From positions 1-5,825 of the forward strand of contig JAAYXX010000081.1 in the NCBI GenBank assembly GCA_012515695.1: a stretch of DNA of 5,825 nt. The letters run 5' to 3'. Position 1 is the first letter of the stretch. Every line of letters starts with the position of its first letter. Below are positions 1-3,894 of this stretch, one piece after another. The position numbers and the translations under genes are program-made. The DNA is from Chloroflexota bacterium. GTDB lineage: Bacteria; Chloroflexota; Anaerolineae; UBA1429. The notes under the pieces are model-generated. The model worked only from the letters and a program-made list of their open reading frames with translations. It was not told the origin of the DNA and did no database searches.

Positions 1-203
1 CCGCCGCTGATCCCTCCAATGAGGATGCCGCCGGTGCCGCGATTTAGCCCGCCCAGGGCGCCGCCAATCACCAGGCAGCCCAGAAGGCCAAGAGCTGCTC
101 CCAGAAGCAACCCTTTGCGGACCCTGCTCTGCAGTTGATTCAGCAGGGGTACGCGGTCTGCAACGGCCAAAGCCACGTTACTCCATCTGCGGGGAATTCG
201 CAT
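1..203 (-). CDS. Membrane protein of unknown function, N-terminal part (runs off the left edge)
   Basis: Reading the minus strand from the ATG at 203-201 gives 67 uninterrupted codons to the window edge, so only the N-terminus is visible. It starts MRIPRRWSNVALAVADRVP. A basic, probably cytoplasmic segment of about 30 residues (ending Q-S-R-V-R-K-G) is followed by a hydrophobic stretch rich in Gly, Ala and Leu (about residues 31-50, G-L-L-L-G-A-A-L-G-L-L-G-C-L-V-I-G-G). A Gly-rich turn (L-N-R-G-T-G-G) and the start of a second hydrophobic Gly/Ile stretch come next. This suggests a membrane protein with glycine-zipper-like helix packing. The start is supported by a GGGAGG ribosome binding site 9 nt upstream and by an extended -10 box about 100 nt further up. 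I do not recognise the family. It is divergent from everything else in the window, so it is probably regulated separately. Confidence 0.6.
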   Translation of the reverse strand, partial: MRIPRRWSNVALAVADRVPLLNQLQSRVRKGLLLGAALGLLGCLVIGGALGGLNRGTGGILIGGISG

Positions 204-212
204 TATGTTAGG

Positions 213-218
213 CCTCCC
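213..218 (-). promoter_or_regulatory. Ribosome binding site of the minus-strand membrane protein gene
   Basis: The minus strand reads GGGAGG here, a near-perfect Shine-Dalgarno sequence, with a 9-nt spacer to the ATG at 203. It decides the start of a gene that otherwise has only its first 67 codons in view. Confidence 0.6.
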
Positions 219-301
219 ATAGGTCCACGCACTCTTCAAAGGGCCATCAAGGCGTGTGGTGGAGTCATGGAGAACAGTTCATTCTATGGTCTTGCACCGT
301 T

Positions 302-310
302 ATTATAACA
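302..310 (-). promoter_or_regulatory. Probable extended -10 promoter of the leftward membrane-protein gene
   Basis: The minus strand reads TGTTATAAT: a consensus TATAAT box (302-307) preceded by the TGn extension (308-310). At a 17-bp spacing the -35 hexamer would be TTTTCC (325-330), which is weak, but extended -10 promoters tolerate this. Transcription would start near 295 and give a leader of about 90 nt before the ATG at 203. The box match is direct observation; its use is inferred. Confidence 0.45.
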
Positions 311-410
311 CTAATCCCCATCCAGGAAAAGCATTGCAACAGGGACCATGTTTCTGTGCCTTACCAGATAGCAAATTGGGGTTCGCATCGGCGGGGCGGT
401 TGCTATAGAT

Positions 411-453
411 ACCGTAAAACGCTTTGGGCGTGGCGGCCCGTCGTTTTGGCGGT
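411..453. repeat. Imperfect inverted repeat (hairpin-forming, 43 bp)
   Basis: The outer arms 411-421 and 442-453 pair over 10 Watson-Crick pairs (ACCG with CGGT, AAAACG with CGTTTT), one G-T wobble (415 with 448) and one bulged G (449). After a small internal loop, GGGC (426-429) pairs with GCCC (436-439) around a 6-nt loop. There is no T-tract beyond the TTTT inside the stem, and no gene ends here, so it is not a typical terminator. It starts right after a TGCTATAGAT motif (401-410). Its function is unknown; it could be an operator, an RNA structure or chance. Confidence 0.4.
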
Positions 454-485
454 GTGTTGCGCTGTCGAAACTGCGTTGGGGACAT

Positions 486-514
486 TTGCCAAAAAAGTTC
501 AGAGATGCTATACT
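486..514 (+). promoter_or_regulatory. Promoter of the tRNA-Pro gene
   Basis: A -35 hexamer TTGCCA (486-491) and a -10 hexamer TATACT (509-514) are separated by exactly 17 bp, and a TG dinucleotide (506-507) gives an extended -10. Predicted initiation near 521 lies only about 6 nt before the mature tRNA 5' end, as expected for a single tRNA unit. Confidence 0.75.
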
Positions 515-526
515 ACAGGACGTGCT

Positions 527-603
527 CGGGGCGTAGCGCAGCCAGGTAGCGCACTTGAATGGGGTTCAAGTGGTCGGACGTTCGAATCGTCTCGCCCCGA
601 CCA
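527..603 (+). tRNA. tRNA-Pro (anticodon GGG), with encoded CCA
   Basis: A full cloverleaf can be drawn. The acceptor stem is CGGGGCG (527-533) with CGCCCCG (593-599), all seven pairs Watson-Crick. The D stem is GCGC (536-539) with GCGC (549-552). The anticodon stem is CTTGA (554-558) with TCAAG (566-570), and its loop ATGGGGT has anticodon GGG at 561-563, U33 before it and G37 after it, as usual for proline tRNAs. The T stem is GGACG (576-580) with CGTCT (588-592), including one G-T pair, and its loop is TTCGAAT. The discriminator base is A600, and CCA is encoded at 601-603. It reads CCC and, by wobble, CCU codons. It is a single-gene unit with its own promoter and terminator. Confidence 0.97.
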
Positions 604-607
604 GAAG

Positions 608-644
608 CGGCCAACCGTGATTAGCGGCTGGCCGTTTTTGTTTT
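608..644 (+). terminator. Rho-independent terminator of tRNA-Pro
   Basis: CGGCCA (608-613) pairs with TGGCCG (629-634). After one A-C mismatch, CCG (615-617) pairs with CGG (625-627) around a 7-nt loop. A T-rich tail TTTTTGTTTT (635-644) follows directly. It begins 4 nt after the encoded CCA, so it closes the tRNA unit and separates it from the secreted-protein genes. Confidence 0.88.
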
Positions 645-768
645 CCTCCTCGCTCACCTCGCTTTGCATGCTGCCCGCTGACTTGTTCCGTTGTCTGTAC
701 AAGTGGCAACATCAGGCATATCTTGGGCTTTTTGCATGCCGAGTATCCAGTCTTCCGTAGTTCAGCCA

Positions 769-785
769 AAAAATTATTAATTTTT
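769..785. promoter_or_regulatory. AT-rich perfect palindrome, probable UP element or operator
   Basis: AAAAATTA (769-776) and TAATTTTT (778-785) are exact inverted repeats around a single T. In a GC-rich setting this 17-bp all-A/T block stands out. If transcription starts near 822 from the extended -10 at 807-815, the block spans about -53 to -37, where an UP element contacts the RNA polymerase alpha subunits. A dimeric regulator could also bind the symmetrical site. There is no T-tract ending after a GC stem, so it is not a terminator. Confidence 0.45.
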
Positions 786-806
786 CACGCTCCGCTTGAC
801 CATGTG

Positions 807-815
807 TGCTATACT
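807..815 (+). promoter_or_regulatory. Extended -10 promoter of the dockerin-cohesin gene
   Basis: TGCTATACT carries the TGn extension (807-809) and the -10 hexamer TATACT (810-815). No good -35 hexamer sits at 16-18 bp; the nearby TTGACC (796-801) is only 8 bp away and cannot act with this box. The AT block at 769-785 may make up for the missing -35. The expected start is near 822, giving a leader of about 105 nt to the ATG at 928. The same 10-mer TGCTATACTA forms the -10 region of the tRNA promoter (506-515). Confidence 0.6.
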
Positions 816-845
816 ATATGGATGAATGGTTATCTCTGCGCTCAG

Positions 846-902
846 GCGTATTGCCCAGATGGGGCGCTTCTGCGGCAATATGCAGGCCCGGCAGTCGGGG
901 CC
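846..902 (+). promoter_or_regulatory. Structured mRNA leader: two consecutive hairpins before the dockerin-cohesin gene
   Basis: Hairpin 1: 846-855 pairs with 874-883 over ten pairs (one G-T). After a bulged C873, CAGA (856-859) pairs with TCTG (869-872) around a 9-nt loop. Hairpin 2: GGCCC (885-889) pairs with GGGCC (898-902) around an 8-nt loop. They lie between the predicted transcript start and the ribosome binding site at 916-921, which stays unpaired in this fold. No U-run follows, so an attenuator is unlikely; roles in mRNA stability or translation are possible. No known riboswitch class was recognised. Confidence 0.45.
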
Positions 903-927
903 AGGCCAACGGAACAAGGAGCACACG

Positions 928-2133
928 ATGGATTCGAACGCAACACATGAGGCAGTCGCTACTCGCCCACAATGGCACCAATGGCTTTTCATTGCAGGCG
1001 TTCTGCTGCTCGCCGGGGTGGGCCTTGCCTGGGCGCAGGCCGCACATGCCCTTCCGCCCTCCCGCGCCCCGCAGGCCGCAACGGTAACGCTGCAAGGCCA
1101 TGTCAGCCTGCAAGGGCGACCGGCGGCCCCCCATGCCAGTTGGTCTATTCCCCTGTATGTCTCCCTTTGCCCTTTGGGCAGCCCCGTCATCACCACGACG
1201 GTGACCACTGACCAGTCGGGCAATTTCGTGATCCCTGATCTGGCGGAGGGCTATTACAGCATCTCGGTCAAAGGGGAGCATACCCTGCGTGTGCTTCAGG
1301 GGTATTTGGAACTCGCCAGCCCCAGCACTACCGTGGATTTTGGCGTATTGCCAGAGGGCGACACCAACTATGACAATACGGTCAATGGTATCGACGCCTC
1401 GGTGCTGGGCACATCCTACTGGAAGGGGCAAGGCGACGCCGGGTTTGAGCATAACGCGGATTTTAATGAGGATGACTATATTGACGCGCGGGATGCCTCC
1501 CTGTTGGCGACAAACTTTTGGGATACTGGCGACCCCTTGCCCGCGCCCACCATCCCCCCGCCCACCATCCCCGCCAAGGATAGCCGCCCTGCTCTGGCCG
1601 ATGGCCTGATGGACGGGGCCGAGCCGTCGCAAGCGGCGGACGGCCTCGCGAGCATCTCCATCACCCCACCCCTGGCGATGTTGCAGGTGGGGCAGATGTT
1701 TACCCTCACGGTCCAGATGGACATGTCGGAGCAAGTTGTCCAGGCGGCGGACGTCTTTGTGCAGTTTGATCCCCGTTTCCTTCAGGTGGTTGATGCGGCG
1801 GGCAATCCGGCTACGGCGGTCGTGCCTATTACCGACACGATGAGCATGGTGCTGGCGAACAGCGTCGACAACCGGGCGGGCCTGATCTCGTATGCGGTGA
1901 TGGAATCCGTCGACTATGTGCCGAGCGCGAATATACGCCTGTTCCAAATACCCATTCGGGCCGTGGCCCCGACGCCTCCCGGCGGCGCTTCCTTGAGCTT
2001 TTGCTTTGATGAGGCCCGACACAACGTAACTCGCCTGGTCTATGTCGGCCAGGATGTTCTGGGAGACAGCCACCCGGCCATCGTGCGGGCTTTATCTTCC
2101 AACGTTGTGTTGCTTCCACAGTTGTTCAGATAG
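928..2133 (+). CDS. Secreted protein with carboxypeptidase-regulatory-like, dockerin and cohesin-like domains
   Basis: This 401-residue protein appears to be an extracellular assembly component. The ATG at 928 is chosen because AAGGAG (916-921) lies 6 nt upstream and because it puts a signal peptide at the N-terminus: hydrophobic core about residues 19-36, likely cleavage after A-Q-A (38) or A-H-A (41). Residues about 50-142 form a beta-sandwich of the carboxypeptidase-regulatory type, with T-T-D-Q-S-G-N-F and L-A-E-G-Y-Y motifs. A dockerin follows (about 144-203). Its two F-hand calcium loops are complete: D145, N147, D149, T151, N153, D156 and D178, N180, D182, Y184, D186, D189. A Pro-rich linker (about 202-240) leads to a cohesin-like domain (about 241-390). 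The chain ends in V-V-L-L-P-Q-L-F-R. In dockerin-cohesin systems the dockerin binds a cohesin through calcium. Carrying both modules suggests a chain-forming or adaptor role, which is inference. Probably in one operon with the next gene. Domain calls are by eye. Confidence 0.88.
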   Translation: MDSNATHEAVATRPQWHQWLFIAGVLLLAGVGLAWAQAAHALPPSRAPQAATVTLQGHVSLQGRPAAPHASWSIPLYVSLCPLGSPVITTTVTTDQSGNFVIPDLAEGYYSISVKGEHTLRVLQGYLELASPSTTVDFGVLPEGDTNYDNTVNGIDASVLGTSYWKGQGDAGFEHNADFNEDDYIDARDASLLATNFWDTGDPLPAPTIPPPTIPAKDSRPALADGLMDGAEPSQAADGLASISITPPLAMLQVGQMFTLTVQMDMSEQVVQAADVFVQFDPRFLQVVDAAGNPATAVVPITDTMSMVLANSVDNRAGLISYAVMESVDYVPSANIRLFQIPIRAVAPTPPGGASLSFCFDEARHNVTRLVYVGQDVLGDSHPAIVRALSSNVVLLPQLFR

Positions 2134-2215
2134 CGTTCAACGAGTCCCTACCAGCCGTGGGATGCGCGCTCGAACCTTTTCGTCTCACTCGTCCACTTGC
2201 AGGTTGGAGATCCAA

Positions 2216-3793
2216 ATGAAAATCACCGAAGGAATGGATGCGCTGAAAGCCAGATTTGCCCCTTGCGGCAGGTTTGGCTGGCGCGCCCTATGTATGGCGA
2301 TTCTGCTGCTGGCCCTGGTGCTGTGGCAGACGGTTGTTGTTGCTGGAGACCAGCCCACGCGCCCGCTGGCCGCCCCTGCCCTCAGTGGCGAGGGCGGTGT
2401 TGTGCAGTTGAGCATGTCGCCCGCCAGCAAGCAGGTAAAGCCGGGGGAGGATTTTACTGTAGACATCGTGGTGGCTGCGGGCGAACAACAGGTGAACTCG
2501 ATAGATGTCCACCTCTCGTTTGACACGGATTACCTCCAGGTGACGCGTGCCTCCACGTCGTGCGGTGCTCTGCCCGTAGTGGCAAAGAGCCTGTACGATA
2601 ACGACGCGGGCACGATTGACTTTAATGGCTACAAGGCCAGCAGCTATGTCACCGGCAGTTTCAATCTGTGCACCATCTACCTGCACGCAGTGACCGAGAC
2701 GCTGCAAACATTGCTCACTTCGCGAGGCGACCCGCTGGTAGTGGCCCCCGGTGGCGTGGAACTGGCTGCGAGCTGGACGAATGGCAAGATCATGATTGAC
2801 GAGTCGGAGGCGACGATCCCGCCCGTTACCGATACGCCGACTATTACGCCCACCCTGACCTTTACTCCCACGCCGACGGACACGGCTATTCCCACCGCAA
2901 CGGCCACCCCCTCGCCGATTCCCACCGACGAGCCGGGTGGGGTGTGTGTGGCTGTATACCACGAACTGAACAAGAACCTGGTGCGCGAGACGAACGAGCC
3001 TTTGCTGGCCGACGCGCACATCCAGGTGAGCAATATCGCAGGCACGCCTGTCGCCACCTACGAGACCGATGGCATAAACGAGCCGTATTGCTTTGACCTG
3101 ACGCCCGACGAGGCGTTCGTTGTCAGCGTGATCAGCCCCCCGGGGTACATGGGCTATGGGCCGCAGTCTGCCTATATTTCCTCTATCTCTGGTCATCGCT
3201 GGAACCTGGACGTGGCGCAGGTGGAGATTGACTATTCGACCTCGACGCCTACGCCCACCTCCACGCCTACCGCTACGCCGTCCCCCACCCCTACGGCCAT
3301 CAGCGAGTCGGGAACTGTGGAGCCTGGGCAGGGCGGCAGGGTCCAGTCGCCCGATGGTCTGGTGGAGGTGCAGGTGCCCGGTGGGGCGATCACCGATACC
3401 GTCACGATGACGATCAGCTATGTCGGGCCGGCCTTTGATCCAACGTACCTGGGCCAGGATACGCCTGCGGTCTGCCTGCTCGGCGTGGGGCAGAGCGTGC
3501 TCATCGAGGCCGAGTATGCCGACGCCAGCCCTGTTGTCGGCTTTCAGGAACCCATTACCCTCACCGTCTGCTATGCTCCGGGGGTTGTCCCCGACGATCA
3601 GGAGGAGTATGTCGCTCTCTACTATTGGAATGCGGACGAGAGGCGTTGGGTTTCCACTGGCGGCGCACAGGATGACGCGTATTGCATCCGCGCCAGCCTT
3701 GACCATGTGGGCCTGTTCAGCCTGGGTTATCCGGCGAATTGTATGCAATTGCCCATTCTCTATAGACAGGGCGCGCCAGAGCCGGAAGGTTGA
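2216..3793 (+). CDS. Secreted cohesin-like, SdrB-like and ZU5-like multidomain protein with Thr-Pro linkers
   Basis: This 525-residue protein is probably extracellular. The ATG at 2216 has GGAGA (2206-2210) 5 nt upstream. The frame is open further up, but that part overlaps gene 1 and has no better start. A long n-region and hydrophobic core (about residues 25-43) form a signal peptide or anchor. Residues about 62-195 are cohesin-like (L-S-M-S-P-A, V-K-P-G-E-D-F-T-V, S-F-D-T-D-Y-L-Q-V). A Thr-Pro linker (205-237) leads to an SdrB/Cna-B-like beta-sandwich (about 241-340) with an L-L-A-D-A-H-I-Q-V core and P-P-G-Y. A second linker (341-361) leads to a ZU5-like domain (about 371-505; S-P-D-G-L-V-E-V-Q-V-P-G-G-A). 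Near the end is L-P-I-L-Y-R (512-517), then a short acidic tail. Cysteines (116, 152, 244, 292 and four later) could form disulfides outside the cell. Its cohesin is a plausible partner for the dockerin of the preceding protein. No enzyme motif seen. Confidence 0.87.
   Translation: MKITEGMDALKARFAPCGRFGWRALCMAILLLALVLWQTVVVAGDQPTRPLAAPALSGEGGVVQLSMSPASKQVKPGEDFTVDIVVAAGEQQVNSIDVHLSFDTDYLQVTRASTSCGALPVVAKSLYDNDAGTIDFNGYKASSYVTGSFNLCTIYLHAVTETLQTLLTSRGDPLVVAPGGVELAASWTNGKIMIDESEATIPPVTDTPTITPTLTFTPTPTDTAIPTATATPSPIPTDEPGGVCVAVYHELNKNLVRETNEPLLADAHIQVSNIAGTPVATYETDGINEPYCFDLTPDEAFVVSVISPPGYMGYGPQSAYISSISGHRWNLDVAQVEIDYSTSTPTPTSTPTATPSPTPTAISESGTVEPGQGGRVQSPDGLVEVQVPGGAITDTVTMTISYVGPAFDPTYLGQDTPAVCLLGVGQSVLIEAEYADASPVVGFQEPITLTVCYAPGVVPDDQEEYVALYYWNADERRWVSTGGAQDDAYCIRASLDHVGLFSLGYPANCMQLPILYRQGAPEPEG
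2828..2926 (+). repeat. Thr-Pro low-complexity linker, first copy
   Basis: Degenerate ACN-CCN codon repeats encode a Thr/Pro-rich tether (residues 205-237) between the cohesin-like and SdrB-like domains. Such linkers are extended and often O-glycosylated in secreted bacterial proteins. The codons vary, so the tract is kept at protein level and is not a recent DNA slippage product. Confidence 0.8.
3236..3298 (+). repeat. Thr-Pro low-complexity linker, second copy
   Basis: This is a more regular Thr/Pro/Ser tract (residues 341-361; S-T-P-T-P-T-S-T-P-T-A-T-P) between the SdrB-like and ZU5-like domains. It is closer to a true tandem codon repeat than the first linker, so its length may vary between strains. 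Confidence 0.8.
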
Positions 3794-3824
3794 TGCCTCG
3801 TCGGACATATGCCGTCCCGCCAAC

Positions 3825-3853
3825 TTGATTTTTTCTACCCGGTCATCTATCCT
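3825..3853 (+). promoter_or_regulatory. Probable promoter of the fucose-1-phosphate guanylyltransferase gene
   Basis: TTGATT (3825-3830) and TATCCT (3848-3853) are separated by 17 bp, each matching the sigma-70-type consensus at four of six bases. A start near 3860 would give a leader of about 35 nt. The intergenic gap (3794-3894) has no convincing terminator; only a 4-bp GGAC/GTCC hairpin lies at 3813-3827, not directly followed by a T-run. Read-through from the upstream operon is therefore possible. Confidence 0.42.
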
Positions 3854-3894
3854 TGTTGCCGTGGGGGATACTTTTAGCAGAGGGGACATCGTTC

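Larger units (their letters stand above)
204..526. other. Gene-free region between the divergent membrane-protein gene and the tRNA
   Basis: No convincing protein-coding frame lies here; the open frames have no ribosome binding site and one runs straight through the tRNA. The stretch is visibly less GC-rich than the genes to its right. It holds the leader and probable promoter of the leftward gene (302-310), an imperfect inverted repeat (411-453) directly after a TGCTATAGAT motif, and the tRNA promoter (486-514). Confidence 0.6.

Noticed and set aside
527..603. tRNA-Pro as an integration site for a mobile element
   Set aside because: No second copy of the tRNA 3' end, no integrase and no phage-like gene lie in the window.
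681..704. Inverted repeat ACTTGT...ACAAGT
   Set aside because: The arms are only 6 bp with a 12-nt loop, no T-run follows, and the position explains nothing; easily chance.
254..760. Plus-strand open frame of 168 codons across the tRNA and its terminator
   Set aside because: It reads straight through a perfect tRNA cloverleaf and terminator, has no ribosome binding site, and its translation looks random.
826..927. Upstream ATG at 826 as start of the dockerin-cohesin gene
   Set aside because: It lies only about 4 nt after the predicted transcript start, has no ribosome binding site, would bury the signal peptide behind 34 extra residues, and would place the leader hairpins inside coding sequence. 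The ATG at 928 has AAGGAG at good spacing.
814..2073. Long minus-strand open frame opposite the dockerin-cohesin gene
   Set aside because: It lies antisense to a gene with clear signal peptide and domains. Its product is Arg/His/Gly-rich without domains, as expected for the complement of GC-rich coding sequence.
2140..2192. Inverted repeat ACGAGT...ACTCGT in the gap between the two secreted-protein genes
   Set aside because: The 6-bp arms are separated by 41 bases, so it is not a credible terminator or operator; the two genes are better read as one operon.
2042..2215. Upstream in-frame start at 2042 for the second secreted protein
   Set aside because: It overlaps the end of gene 1 by 92 bp, and the added residues have no signal-peptide character. 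The ATG at 2216 has GGAGA 5 nt upstream and leads into a hydrophobic export segment.
2288..3889. Long minus-strand open frame opposite the second secreted-protein gene
   Set aside because: It is a shadow of the plus-strand gene: its Arg/Gly/His-rich low-complexity stretches are the complement of the Thr-Pro linkers. It has no recognisable domain.
3853..3894. In-frame TTG at 3853 as start of the guanylyltransferase
   Set aside because: It is a rarer start codon overlapping the putative -10 box, and no ribosome binding site precedes it. The ATG at 3895 has a GAGGGG site.
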